Below, one piece after another: positions 1 through 8,233 of a stretch of DNA of 64,000 nt (the stretch's first letter is position 1; each line of letters opens with the position of its first letter). Under the pieces are notes generated by a model. The model saw only the letters and a program-made list of their open reading frames with translations, was not told the DNA's origin and did no database searches. This DNA comes from Paenibacillus sp. FSL R7-0345. Its GTDB lineage: Bacteria; Bacillota; Bacilli; Paenibacillales; Paenibacillaceae. The stretch covers positions 5,922,001-5,986,000 of the forward strand of contig NZ_CP152002.1 of NCBI RefSeq assembly GCF_038595055.1, read 5' to 3'. The position numbers were made by a program, and so were the translations under genes.

Positions 1-150
1 CTCATCCTCCCGGCTGATTCTGCGCTCACGGATTCCCGTCCGCTGGACAATCCACTCATCATTCGTTTCCACCATTTGCTCCAGATCACTGTTAGTCAGT
101 CTGCGGACCGGAACATAAGAACCGATGGCTGAAATTTTTGCACCCTTCAT
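1..150 (-). CDS. fabH: 3-oxoacyl-ACP synthase III (FabH), N-terminal part, cut by window edge
   Basis: The first 50 codons are present and start MKGAKISAIGSYVP, followed by the FabH-typical stretch NDEWIVQRTGIRERRI. FabH condenses acetyl-CoA or branched acyl-CoA with malonyl-ACP to start type II fatty acid synthesis in the cytosol. The ATG at 150 follows a clear GAGGTGATC ribosome binding site. The catalytic Cys-His-Asn residues lie beyond the window. A FapR-type operator and a good promoter lie directly upstream, which fits the known FapR control of fab genes in Bacillales. The family call is firm; whether this is the main or an accessory FabH cannot be told. Confidence 0.9.
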   Translation of the reverse strand, partial: MKGAKISAIGSYVPVRRLTNSDLEQMVETNDEWIVQRTGIRERRISREDE

Positions 151-191
151 TTTCTGATCACCTCGTATAATATATTTAATAGTATCTGATA

Positions 192-208
192 TTAGTACCT
201 GGTACTAA
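192..208. promoter_or_regulatory. FapR-type operator
   Basis: TTAGTACCTGGTACTAA is a 17 bp palindrome, perfect except for the central base. It matches my recollection of the FapR box in Bacillales, where FapR represses lipid synthesis genes and is released by malonyl-CoA. It overlaps the last base of the proposed -10 box and the +1 region of the fabH promoter, the expected place for repression. Confidence 0.8.
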
Positions 209-236
209 GTATATCTCTTCCTCCTTCTATTTGCAA
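208..236 (-). promoter_or_regulatory. fabH promoter (sigma-A type)
   Basis: Read on the minus strand, a -35 box TTGCAA (231-236) and a -10 box TATACT (208-213) are 17 bp apart. The start site would fall inside the FapR-type palindrome, about 50 nt before the fabH ATG. Prediction from consensus only. Confidence 0.7.
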
Positions 237-440
237 AGCAAACGATTAGAATTCACTTAGTAATCATTTACACATATTTGAGCCCGATTTGACTGGCAGT
301 AGTATTTTATACATGATCTGAATTAATGATTATAGCCGGAATAATACAGCTGAAGCTATATTTAAATAGTATTAATTTCCATTTATAAGCGAAGGGAGTA
401 CCAAAAACTACGAATTACGAGTTTATCATTACATTATTTT

Positions 441-841
441 CATGCCAAAGGCAGAACTGGGGCATTGGTACTCTGTTCCATAGTTTTAGCGATATCGATT
501 GGTATTATCCCGCTCTGTACCAGCTTCACTTTGCAGCTTATCAACTCTATAATCATTGGATTCGCTATGGGACTGGCGATACCTCTCAGTAATACTGTTG
601 TTGCGGATAGTGCGGATCCGGAAGAACGGTCCATCACCATTGCATCAGCCAGACAGTAAACAGAATTGGACAATTACTAAGCCCGATCATTTTCGGCATA
701 TTTTCGCAGAATCCGGGCGTCCATTCTTCTTTCTATCTTGGCGGCTCTCTCCTGCTGCTTATCTCTATAGTTGTTATTTATTTACTGCTGCTCGGAAATA
801 AAAAAGAGGTTTTACAGGATGAAAATGGAGTTGGACTATAA
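441..841 (+). pseudogene. MFS transporter remnant, C-terminal part, frameshifted
   Basis: Frame one reads GALVLCSIVLAISIGIIPLC and on through PLSNTVVADSADPEERS, typical of an MFS transporter C-terminal half, and hits a stop at about 657. The next frame continues without a gap in sense as VNRIGQLLSPIIFGIFSQ, then a last membrane helix, ending at 839-841. A single-base indel near 650-660 therefore breaks the gene. No N-terminal half and no ribosome binding site are seen upstream. This is a decaying fragment, not an active transporter. Confidence 0.75.
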
Positions 842-842
842 A

Positions 843-869
843 AAAGAACCATGGCCTCATATGAGGCCA
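843..869 (-). terminator. Putative terminator of the pectin-utilisation operon
   Basis: TGGCCTCATATGAGGCCA (852-869) is a perfect palindrome. On the minus strand it is followed after a few bases by TTCTTTTTT. It lies about 57 bp past the GH28 stop. The stem is short-looped, so moderate confidence. Confidence 0.5.
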
Positions 870-925
870 CAGCTCCGATTAATCTTGTTATACAGTTAAC
901 CTTTACTGGACTATGAATCCTCTAC

Positions 926-2263
926 TTATCCGCGTACTGCCTCAACCTGTTCAATCAGTTTTTCCGGTTTGGCCGTGTTTCTGGAGCGGCAGTTCAGGAT
1001 TTCTACATTCTCGCCACTCTCAATATAAAAGGCAGGCCCTTCGTGATTCGCGACCGTCACATGCTGAAACTTTACATACCTTACGTTGCCGAGGAAAAAG
1101 CCCCTCTGCTTCATATCCGCAAGCCCCGCCATCATATCCGGCTGTCCGGGCACAGCATCCTCAGCCATGGAAATATCGATATCGGTAAAGCTGATTTCCG
1201 AAACATACTGCTCGGCCAGCCCATACAAAAAGCCTGCGGCGGCATGGACATTACGGGCGGTAATATTGGCAAAATGTATCCGCCGGAAGCACGGCGTTTC
1301 ATCCGTCACCGGATACGGCTGTTTATCCCAAACGTATTTGTCTTCCCCCCTCGGCCCGCAAAAATAGTACAGGTTCATCGTAAACGGGCAGATCACGCCC
1401 TCCATCACGATATTACTGACCCGAATATCCTCAATCGTTCCGCCGCGCCCGCGCCGCGACTTCATGCGTATGCCGCGGTCAGTCTCTTTAAAAACGCAGT
1501 TGCTGATCGTCACATTGCGGATGTCTCCGCTCATTTCACTGCCCAGCACGACCGCTCCGTGCCCGTGCACCATGGTGCAGTTCGTGATGGAGATATTCTC
1601 ACAGGGGATTCGCTCCGCTGTATCTTCGGTTCCGGCTTTGATAGCGATGCAATCATCGCCTACATCTATGTGACAGTTACTGATCCGCACACCGGAGCAG
1701 GATTCCGGGTTAATGCCGTCCGTATTCGGTGAATCCGCCGGATTCAGGATGTTGACATTGTCGATTGTCACGTTGCTGCAGACAATCGGATTGACCGTCC
1801 AGCTCGGTGAATTGAGCAGGGTGATATCTTTCACCGTAACCCGGCTGCAGCGGTTCAGGCCGATCAGTGTCGGCCGCGGATATTCCAGCTCCTCCGGATG
1901 CTCCCGGAACTTGCTCCACCAGGGAGCTCCATTTCCCTGCAGCGTTCCGCTCCCGGTAATAGACACATTCACGGCATCCTCCGCATAGATGCAAGGGGAA
2001 TGCACCTCACGTCCGACGCCTTCCCAGCGGGCCTCCACCGCGGGGTAGTCTGCCGGATCGGTGCTGAAGCTCAGCACCGCCCCTGGACTTAAGTGCAGCT
2101 CAATATTGCTGCCAAGCCGTACAGCTCCGGTATGAAAGGTGCCAGCGGGAACATAAACCGTCCCACCCCCATCCCGGATGGCAGCTGCAACCGAAGCAGC
2201 AATAGCTTCAGTCGCCGCCGCGCTGCTGTCCCGCCGCGCTCCAAAATCCTCAATATTGTACAA
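926..2263 (-). CDS. Glycoside hydrolase family 28 (polygalacturonase/rhamnogalacturonase type)
   Basis: A 445-residue protein with the GH28 right-handed beta-helix motifs in order: NTDGINPES near residue 182, GDDCIAIKAG near 202 (catalytic aspartates), HGHGAVVLGSE near 233 and RGIRMKSRRGRGG (the RIK motif). GH28 enzymes hydrolyse galacturonosyl bonds in homogalacturonan or rhamnogalacturonan by inversion. There is no signal peptide, so it probably acts in the cytosol on imported oligosaccharides. The start is TTG at 2263, preceded by AAAGGGGAG at good spacing. It is the last gene of an operon with a GH105 enzyme and a CUT1 ABC transporter, which points to unsaturated or short pectic oligomers as substrate. 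The exact linkage specificity cannot be read from the sequence. Confidence 0.92.
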   Translation of the reverse strand: MYNIEDFGARRDSSAAATEAIAASVAAAIRDGGGTVYVPAGTFHTGAVRLGSNIELHLSPGAVLSFSTDPADYPAVEARWEGVGREVHSPCIYAEDAVNVSITGSGTLQGNGAPWWSKFREHPEELEYPRPTLIGLNRCSRVTVKDITLLNSPSWTVNPIVCSNVTIDNVNILNPADSPNTDGINPESCSGVRISNCHIDVGDDCIAIKAGTEDTAERIPCENISITNCTMVHGHGAVVLGSEMSGDIRNVTISNCVFKETDRGIRMKSRRGRGGTIEDIRVSNIVMEGVICPFTMNLYYFCGPRGEDKYVWDKQPYPVTDETPCFRRIHFANITARNVHAAAGFLYGLAEQYVSEISFTDIDISMAEDAVPGQPDMMAGLADMKQRGFFLGNVRYVKFQHVTVANHEGPAFYIESGENVEILNCRSRNTAKPEKLIEQVEAVRG

Positions 2264-2330
2264 CTTCTATCTCCCCTTTCCTTAATTCGCAAATCTGATA
2301 CACAGTTTGTGATATCACCATTAAAGATCT

Positions 2331-2364
2331 GGCCGAAAATCCAAAAAAGTTTGGACTTCCGGCC
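2331..2364. repeat. Inverted repeat in the GH105-GH28 spacer, related to a repeat at 7313-7350
   Basis: GGCCGAAAATCC pairs with GGACTTCCGGCC around an AAAAAGT loop, giving a long stem between two operon genes. The right half continues as CTTCCGGCCGTTGTTGGTTT, which resembles CTTCCGGCCGCTGTTAGGTT at 7323. It may be an intercistronic processing or stabilising hairpin or a mobile intergenic repeat. Confidence 0.5.
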
Positions 2365-2419
2365 GTTGTTGGTTTTGTTTCTTTTCAATTCAAGATTTCC
2401 AATTCCTGCCACCAGCCGC

Positions 2420-3541
2420 TTACTCCGTACCGCCAGTCGTCACCCCGTACAACGACTCCATTTCCACACAAGCCATCACCAGCGCCCCAACGCCGTGAAG
2501 GTCATTGCTTACTTTTGGTCGGGTCACGTAATTCTCGTAATCCCCTGCCGAGGTGCCGATGCAGATATCCGGCAGAATCAGCCGTCCCTGTTCATCCTCC
2601 TGCAGCACCTTAATTAGGCCTTCGTAGCCTTTCCGGGCAGCTTTCATAGCCGCTGCCTCATCAGTCGCAAGGCCGAGCTTTACGGCCTTGGCAATCGTAT
2701 ACACGAACAGACATGACCCGGAAGTCTCCAGCCAGTTGTCCGGCTCATTGCCTTTATCAACCACCTGATACCAGAGTCCGCTCTCCTTATCCTGATAACG
2801 GGTCAGCGCCTGTACGAATTCGCCGAGTGCAGCGGCAAGCTCTGCCCGCCCCGGCTCCTCCTCTGGCAGCAGCGTCAGAAACTGTGACAGCGCCAGCCCG
2901 TACCAGCCGAGTGAACGGCTCCAGAACTCGGGAGAGCAGCCGGTCTGCGGATTCGCCCAAGGCATGCGTCTGCTCTCATCCCAGGCATGATATAAGAGCC
3001 CCGTTGTCTCATCCTTCATATATTTACGCATCAGCCTCTCCTGATGCAGCACCGCCTGCCGCAGCTCCGGCTCGCCATAGGCATCCGCATACTTCAGCGA
3101 GAACACCCCGGCCATATACAGGCCGTCAAGCCACATCTGGTAAGGATATTTATCCTTATGCCAGTATCCGCCCTCGGCCGTCCGGTTGACGGTCCGCAGC
3201 AGATTCCGCAGTTTGTCTGCGGCAGTCTTGTACTTCGCAAAGCCGGTCCGCTCATGCAGCGTGAACAGCAGCAGCCCCGCCTGAACCGCATCCAGCTCGT
3301 CACGGGCAAAATAAAGATTCCCATGCTTATCCACCAGATCATCCACATACTCCTGAATGTAGGCTAGATAACGTTCTTCACCTGAAGCAGACCACAGCAG
3401 CTCCATCCCGCACAGGAATACGCCCTGATGGTAGTGCCAGCGGTGGGCAGGAGGAAGCTCTCCCGCCCGGTAAGTATCCATTAATGAATCACAGGCCTTG
3501 CGGGCCCATTCCATCGGTGTTGCCGGCAGACTGCCTATCAT
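2420..3541 (-). CDS. GH105/GH88 unsaturated rhamnogalacturonyl hydrolase (YteR-like)
   Basis: A 373-residue (alpha/alpha)6-barrel protein of the GH88/GH105 group, the usual length of B. subtilis YteR. YQMWLDGLYMA near residue 137 carries the conserved aspartate that protonates the unsaturated sugar, and LLYHAWDESRRMPWANP and EFWSRSLGWY are further family landmarks. Such enzymes remove the terminal 4,5-unsaturated uronic acid left by pectate or rhamnogalacturonan lyases. No signal peptide is present, so it works inside the cell. ATG 3541 follows AAGGAAGATGAAGG. It lies between the permease gene (17 bp gap) and GH28, the same setting as in the yte/ytc rhamnogalacturonan genes of B. subtilis. 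Confidence 0.93.
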   Translation of the reverse strand: MIGSLPATPMEWARKACDSLMDTYRAGELPPAHRWHYHQGVFLCGMELLWSASGEERYLAYIQEYVDDLVDKHGNLYFARDELDAVQAGLLLFTLHERTGFAKYKTAADKLRNLLRTVNRTAEGGYWHKDKYPYQMWLDGLYMAGVFSLKYADAYGEPELRQAVLHQERLMRKYMKDETTGLLYHAWDESRRMPWANPQTGCSPEFWSRSLGWYGLALSQFLTLLPEEEPGRAELAAALGEFVQALTRYQDKESGLWYQVVDKGNEPDNWLETSGSCLFVYTIAKAVKLGLATDEAAAMKAARKGYEGLIKVLQEDEQGRLILPDICIGTSAGDYENYVTRPKVSNDLHGVGALVMACVEMESLYGVTTGGTE

Positions 3542-3558
3542 CCTTCATCTTCCTTTCC

Positions 3559-4434
3559 TTAACCCTTCATTGAACCGAGCATAGCCCCTTTGGCAAAATG
3601 CTTCTGCAGGAACGGGTACACCATCAGAATCGGCAGTGTCGCTACCACGATAACAGCCATTTTGATCGACTGGTCCGGCGGAGGAACAGCCGCATCCAGT
3701 GTGGAGCTGTGATCCATCCCGCTGGCCAGGACAACAATCTGCCGCAGCAGAACCTGAATCGGCCATTTGGCACTGTCATCCAGATACAGAATCGCGGTCA
3801 TATAGGTGTTCCAGTAAGTCACCGCGTAGAACAGGGAAATCGTAGCAATCGCCGGCATCGACAGCGGCAGCACGATCCGGAACAGGATGCCGAAGTCGTT
3901 ACAGCCGTCGATTTTGGCGGATTCCTCCAAGCCTTCGGGGATGTTCTGGAAGAAGTTTTTGAGAATGATCATGTTAAACGCACTGATCGCCGACGGCAGG
4001 ATAAGCGCAGCATAGGAATCGATCAGCCCCAGCTCTTTTACAACCAGGAACGTCGGAATCATCCCGCCATGGAACAGCATCGTGAACACAACCAGGAAGT
4101 TAACCACATTGCGGCCGTCGAGATCTTTTCTGGAGAGCCCGTAAGCCATCAGCGCCGTAATGAACATACTGAACAATGTACCAATCAGCGTAATGCCGAT
4201 CGAGACACCCATTGCTTTGAAGATCGTATTCGTGGAAAAAATAAATTTATATGCCTCCAGACTCCACACCTTCGGAATCAGCACAAACTTGCTCGCCGCG
4301 ATCTCCGCACTTGTCGTAAAAGAGCCCGCCACCACATGCACGAACGGCAGCACGGTAATCAGCGCAATCAGCGCCAGCAGCGTAAAGTTAATAGCGGCAA
4401 AAACTCTCCCGCCCAGCGATCTGTCCTCTACCAT
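3559..4434 (-). CDS. Carbohydrate ABC transporter permease, MalG/LplC type (YtcP-like)
   Basis: 291 residues with six predicted membrane helices and the EAA loop EGLEESAKIDGCNDFGILFRI near residue 180, which docks the ATPase. The C-terminus HFAKGAMLGSMKG is typical of the LplC/YtcP subgroup. It is the second permease of the pectic oligosaccharide importer. The ATG follows GGGAGGAATGAAAG. No ATPase gene is in the operon; these CUT1 systems commonly share a general MsmX-type ATPase coded elsewhere. Confidence 0.93.
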   Translation of the reverse strand: MVEDRSLGGRVFAAINFTLLALIALITVLPFVHVVAGSFTTSAEIAASKFVLIPKVWSLEAYKFIFSTNTIFKAMGVSIGITLIGTLFSMFITALMAYGLSRKDLDGRNVVNFLVVFTMLFHGGMIPTFLVVKELGLIDSYAALILPSAISAFNMIILKNFFQNIPEGLEESAKIDGCNDFGILFRIVLPLSMPAIATISLFYAVTYWNTYMTAILYLDDSAKWPIQVLLRQIVVLASGMDHSSTLDAAVPPPDQSIKMAVIVVATLPILMVYPFLQKHFAKGAMLGSMKG

Positions 4435-4464
4435 CTTTCATTCCTCCCGCAGTCTCTCAGTAAC

Positions 4465-5433
4465 TTAATAAACGCCTTCTTCGCCCATTTTTTTGGACAA
4501 TTTGTTAACAGACATAACCATAATAAGTCCGATTATCGACTTGAAGAATCCGATAGCCGTACTGTAACTGAACTGTCCTTGTCTTAGTCCTGCGGTATAG
4601 ACATACGTATCGATAATTTCCGCAACATTCCGGTTCATGGAGTTCAGCATCAGATAGACATGCTCGAAGCCAAGATCCAGTACGGAACCAATTTTCAGAA
4701 TAAGCAGAGTAATGATGACACTCCGGATCGCCGGAAGCGTGATATGCCAGATCTGCCGTATCCGTCCCGCTCCATCCATGCGCGCAGCTTCATACAGCCC
4801 CGGGTCAATAGCAGCGATCGAAGCCAGATAAATAATTGTGCCCCAGCCCGCTTCTCTCCAGATAATTTGGATGATGTACATCGGCCGGAACCAGCCCGGA
4901 TTCAGCAGGAAGTTCACCTGTTCGAAGCCAAAGTAACTCAGCAGCTCGTTAATAATCCCGCCGTCCATCGTAACCATAACGTAGGTAATGGAGACGATGA
5001 TAACCCAGGACATGAAGTGGGGCAGATAAACCAGCGTCTGGAAAAACCGTTTGAAAAAGCTGCCTCTAAGCTCATTCAGCATCAAGGCCAATATAATCGG
5101 CACCGGAAAATAAAGCAGAATATTCATGGCGAACAAAATGAGCGTATTGCCGAGAATCTTCAAGAAATCCGGCTCGGTGAACAGGCGCTTGAAATGCTCC
5201 ATCCCAACCCATTCACTGCCTGTAATCCCCTGGTAAGGCTTATAATCCTGAAAGGAAATAATCAGGCCGTACATCGGCAAATATTTAAAAAGCACGAAAA
5301 ACAATATACCCGGTATCAGCATGATGTACAGATACTTGTTTCTCCATAGCCGCTTTTTAAGCTCACTGCTGCTCTTGTAGCTTTTGGGCTTTAGCTTGGA
5401 GACCGTACCCGGCTGAGCGGTAACATCCTGCAT
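4465..5433 (-). CDS. Carbohydrate ABC transporter permease, MalF/LplB type (YteP-like)
   Basis: 322 residues with a charged N-terminus, then six helices starting KYLYIMLIPGILFFVLFKYL. The signature GYKPYQGI-type segment appears as SFQDYKPYQGITGSEWVG, usual for LplB/YteP permeases. The EAA loop is PGLYEAARMDGAGRIRQIWH near residue 210. ATG 5433 follows AAAGGGAGAGAACT. It forms the inner-membrane channel with the product of 3559-4434, fed by the lipoprotein of 5553-7121. Confidence 0.93.
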   Translation of the reverse strand: MQDVTAQPGTVSKLKPKSYKSSSELKKRLWRNKYLYIMLIPGILFFVLFKYLPMYGLIISFQDYKPYQGITGSEWVGMEHFKRLFTEPDFLKILGNTLILFAMNILLYFPVPIILALMLNELRGSFFKRFFQTLVYLPHFMSWVIIVSITYVMVTMDGGIINELLSYFGFEQVNFLLNPGWFRPMYIIQIIWREAGWGTIIYLASIAAIDPGLYEAARMDGAGRIRQIWHITLPAIRSVIITLLILKIGSVLDLGFEHVYLMLNSMNRNVAEIIDTYVYTAGLRQGQFSYSTAIGFFKSIIGLIMVMSVNKLSKKMGEEGVY

Positions 5434-5465
5434 AGTTCTCTCCCTTTCTGTTTCAATCTCTTATC

Positions 5466-5509
5466 TTTTAAAAGAAGGCCGGCGAAACGGCTCGGCTTCG
5501 CCAGCCTTC
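5466..5509 (-). terminator. Hairpin after the binding-protein gene (partial terminator/attenuator)
   Basis: GAAGGCCGGCGAA (5474-5486) pairs with TTCGCCAGCCTTC (5497-5509) with one mismatch; on the minus strand it is followed by TTTTAAAAG. It stands in the 119 bp between the binding protein and permease genes. It probably lowers permease expression relative to the binding protein or stabilises the upstream mRNA. Confidence 0.65.
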
Positions 5510-5552
5510 AGTATCACGCGATGCCCCGTAGGACGCTGTTCAGGAGCTCCGC

Positions 5553-7121
5553 TTATTTTTTATAGACTGCGTTGTACTCCTCGATGATGGCCGAGCCGCC
5601 GCGGCTCTTCCAGGACTCTACTTCTTTTTCAAAACCGGCTTTGTCCAGCTGTCCATAAATATAGTTGTAAGTAGCATCCGTAATAATCTGCTGCAGCTCT
5701 ACGCCCTTCGACGTATAAGTGGCAGAATCCAGGGCGGCAGTCGGGTCAGCCACACCTACCTTCACATTTTCAAGAAGCAGCTCTTCCGCATGAATCCGGC
5801 CAGGCAGCACGTTATAGCTCTGGTACATGCCGTTGGTTTCGGACTCACCGATTACGCTATCCTTGTAGCCTTTGACTTCGCGTTCGATCAGCTCTTTGTC
5901 GTCAGTAGGTTTAGCCTTGCCGTCTACAACGGTATAGTGGGTACCTTCAATACCCCAGTACATCAGGTTGGATACTTCAGGGGTCATCATTTTGTCATAG
6001 AAGGCGAGAATGCTCTTCAGCTCAGCTTCATCTTTAACCGCAGATTTCGGGAACAGCACTACGTTGTTGTAGCCTGGAATCATCCACTGGGCGAACTTTC
6101 CGTCCGGTCCGGCAACCATACTATGCGTATCGAGCACGGCATCCGGGAAGTTTTTGATCAGATCCTTGTTCAGGGTGTCGATGTCCTGCATCGAGCCGCC
6201 GATGTACAGCCCGGCTTTGCCGCTGACGAACATATTTACGGCATCTGTCTTACTTGTAGCTGCAAAGTCTTTGTTCATGTAGCCGCCGTCACGCAGCTTT
6301 TTGAAGAAATCCATCGTATCGATGTATTGCGGGAAGGTGAAATCCGGTGCCAGCTGGCCGTCCTTCTCGCCCCAGGTGTTCGGTGTGCCGAACCAGGCGG
6401 AGATGGTTTTGAAAGCGCCGTAGACCAGCTCGTTACGGTCCACAACGCCGATGGTGTCTTTTTTACCGTTGCCGTCAGGGTCCTTCTCAGTAAAAGCCTG
6501 CGCCATCGCGAACAGCTCATCCACGTTAGCCGGAGCCTGCAGGCCCAGCTTATCCGCCCAGTCCTTGCGGTAGATGATACCCTGGCGGGCCAGCGGCCGT
6601 CCGATGTACAGGGTGTAGAGCTTGCCGTCTACTTTGGTGTTATTGAGAATTTCCGGCTTCAGCTTGTTGAGGTTCGGGAATTCGCTCAAGTAAGGGCCGA
6701 TCTCCCAGAACTGTCCGTCCTTGATCGCTTCTCTCATCTGTACGAACGTGGTCTGGTTCTTCAGGTACGTTACCTGCGGCAGCGAGCCGGTGGCAAAGGA
6801 GGAGTTCAGCTTTTCTTCATAAGTATCGGCCGGGAAGAACTGGTAGGTCAGCTTCGTATTGGTCAGCTTCTCCAGCTCGGTCTTGATCGTATCCGGCGGG
6901 GTTTCCGCTGTATTCAGCGGGAGCATAATTTTGATTTCTGTCGGCTTCTCCGGCTCTGGCGCCGGTTCTGTAGTTGCGGCCGTGGTTGTGTTCCCGCCGC
7001 TCGTGCCTGGATCTTTAGTAGCCGCCGCTTCATTTCCGCTGTTGTTGTTGCCGCACGCTGCCGTCAGCATACTGAATGTCAGCAGTGAGCTGAGAAGCAG
7101 GGTGAAGGATTTTTTTGTCAT
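5553..7121 (-). CDS. Extracellular solute-binding lipoprotein, pectic oligosaccharide uptake (YtcQ/LipO-like)
   Basis: About 522 residues. The start at ATG 7121 (MTKKSFTLLLSSLLTFSML) is preferred over the upstream one at 7166 because GGAGGT sits 9 nt before it and it gives a clean signal peptide with lipobox LTAAC. A Ser/Thr/Glu-rich linker follows. The segment DPDGNGKKDTIG looks like the EF-hand-like calcium loop known in oligosaccharide-binding proteins such as AlgQ. It captures oligosaccharides for the two downstream permeases and is the first gene of the operon. A close paralogue lies at 9000-10517 and shares long stretches such as FWEIGPYL and DTIG-VVDRNELVYG-F-KT. Confidence 0.92.
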   Translation of the reverse strand: MTKKSFTLLLSSLLTFSMLTAACGNNNSGNEAAATKDPGTSGGNTTTAATTEPAPEPEKPTEIKIMLPLNTAETPPDTIKTELEKLTNTKLTYQFFPADTYEEKLNSSFATGSLPQVTYLKNQTTFVQMREAIKDGQFWEIGPYLSEFPNLNKLKPEILNNTKVDGKLYTLYIGRPLARQGIIYRKDWADKLGLQAPANVDELFAMAQAFTEKDPDGNGKKDTIGVVDRNELVYGAFKTISAWFGTPNTWGEKDGQLAPDFTFPQYIDTMDFFKKLRDGGYMNKDFAATSKTDAVNMFVSGKAGLYIGGSMQDIDTLNKDLIKNFPDAVLDTHSMVAGPDGKFAQWMIPGYNNVVLFPKSAVKDEAELKSILAFYDKMMTPEVSNLMYWGIEGTHYTVVDGKAKPTDDKELIEREVKGYKDSVIGESETNGMYQSYNVLPGRIHAEELLLENVKVGVADPTAALDSATYTSKGVELQQIITDATYNYIYGQLDKAGFEKEVESWKSRGGSAIIEEYNAVYKK

Positions 7122-7187
7122 ACCTGTTTGACCTCCGTTTGGCTTGTAATTGGTTACACGCCTCACACTACAGCCCCGGCCAGGTTA

Positions 7188-7250
7188 CGAAAACAATCAT
7201 TTACTCATTATGGGGGCTTTTGGAGGGGAGTCTGGGGAAATGATTATCGG
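7188..7250. promoter_or_regulatory. Candidate regulator motifs upstream of the pectin operon
   Basis: AACAATCATTT (7192-7202, minus-strand AAATGATTGTT) and GGAAATGATTATCGG (7236-7250) resemble AAAATGATTATTG and CAGATGATTATTG upstream of the paralogous binding protein and its AraC-type regulator (10602-10633). A shared binding site for that regulator is inferred. Confidence 0.4.
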
Positions 7251-7335
7251 GTGATGGGGGCGGATAAGGTTTGTTTAAAAGCTATTGGGTGACGCTATTC
7301 GCTGCTGCGGGGAATGTTTGAACTTCCGGCCGCTG

Positions 7336-7390
7336 TTAGGTTTGGATTTCCTCATTTAAACCGCTCTTCGCGGTAGAAATCCAAACCTAA
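7336..7390. repeat. Perfect 15 bp inverted repeat
   Basis: TTAGGTTTGGATTTC (7336-7350) and GAAATCCAAACCTAA (7376-7390) are exact reverse complements around a 25 nt loop that itself contains an inner CCGCTCTTCGCGG hairpin. The outer flanks CTTCCGGCCGC recur at 2355. Confidence 0.7.
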
Positions 7391-7521
7391 AGGCGGACGC
7401 TACCGCTCCTTCAGTTCCAAACTTCCCCTCCACTGCTCCCGCCTTCCCGGAAGTTTCCTCTCACCTTATCCGGGTGAAGGGAGGGCAAGGCGGTTCCCGC
7501 CGCTTGGATTTGCGGCGGGGA

Positions 7522-7585
7522 AATGCTGCGGGCGGGGCGATGAAGCCAAGGCAAAGGTCAGAAGAGCACGAATGCAAGTTTGTTT
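7522..7585. repeat. Direct repeat copy A of an intergenic element
   Basis: AATGCTGCGGGCG, then GGCAAAGGTCAGAAGAGC and ACGAATGCAAGTTTGT recur with few differences at 8105-8166. The two copies are 583 bp apart and flank the CTAACGGA cluster. Confidence 0.65.
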
Positions 7586-7770
7586 AACCGATCTGTGGAG
7601 ATAGTTGTGCGATATACAGTTACGTAGTGCAGGGACTGGGTTTGGTGCTTTATGTGTTGAACACACTAATCCCTTGGCTGCTGATCCATTAGCACCCTGG
7701 TGCTGCTCAGAGTATAAGTCAATGTTACTGTGAAATCCCATACCCCCGATGCTTGCACTCACTCCGCCAG

Positions 7771-7957
7771 TCTAACGGAATCAGATGACGTTATTTCCGG
7801 GATTTCGAAGTCTCGCAGAGTTTAACGGACACCAGAGACGCTATTTGCTGCTGAAAGGTCCATTTTGCTGCTTTTCACCATGAATAGCGTCATCTGAGTC
7901 CGTTAGAAATCCAAAACGTGCGCAGAGCACCGGATAACGTCTCCTGGGTCCGTTAGA
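7771..7957. repeat. Cluster of four 26 bp CTAACGGA repeats, two forward and two reverse
   Basis: Forward copies at 7771-7797 (TCTAACGGAATCAGATGACG) and 7821-7847; reverse copies at 7882-7907 and 7932-7957, ending CGTTAGA. Shared pattern: TCTAACGGA, 3-6 variable bases, AGA, GACG(C/T)TATT. The arrangement forward-forward-reverse-reverse lets the transcript fold into nested hairpins. Three further copies are at 22638-22773. Confidence 0.8.
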
Positions 7958-8104
7958 ATTAGCGAAGCTCCCAGGAACAGAGCCAGACGCATTCATGGCA
8001 GCCTTCCGGTCCATTGGCCACTCGTGACACTCTAATAAACAGCGCCAATGTCAGACTCTCTGCCCTTGGCATCCGCCCCGCCAAAACACAGCCTTGCACC
8101 GGGC

Positions 8105-8166
8105 AATGCTGCGGGCGAGACGGATGAGGTGAGGCAAAGAACAGAAGAGCACGAAAGCAAGTTTGT
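8105..8166. repeat. Direct repeat copy B of an intergenic element
   Basis: AATGCTGCGGGCGAGACG, GGCAAAGAACAGAAGAGC and ACGAAAGCAAGTTTGT match copy A at 7522-7585. No open reading frame is conserved between the two, so this is a non-coding repeat. Confidence 0.65.
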
Positions 8167-8184
8167 CCTCTGCCCTAAAACCCC

Positions 8185-8233
8185 AAAAAAGCAGAACAGG
8201 GCCACTCCCATAAAGGGAGCACCCTCGCTCTGC
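8185..8233 (-). terminator. Terminator of the cueP-like gene
   Basis: GCAGAGCGAGGGTGCTCCC-type stem on the minus strand (8191-8233) pairs over about 18 bases with mismatches and is followed by TTTTTTGGGG. It lies about 100 bp past the stop at 8337. Confidence 0.75.

Noticed and set aside
6275..7131. Long open frames on both strands inside the binding-protein gene
   Set aside because: They are shadows of the GC-biased third codon positions; no ribosome binding sites and no family motifs.
7466..7762. Open frame of 98 codons in the repeat-rich gap
   Set aside because: No binding site, no homology-like motifs, and it runs through the repeat elements.
7771..7957. Regularly spaced repeats as a CRISPR array
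   Set aside because: Repeats are in both orientations, vary in the middle, spacing is uneven, and no cas genes are near.
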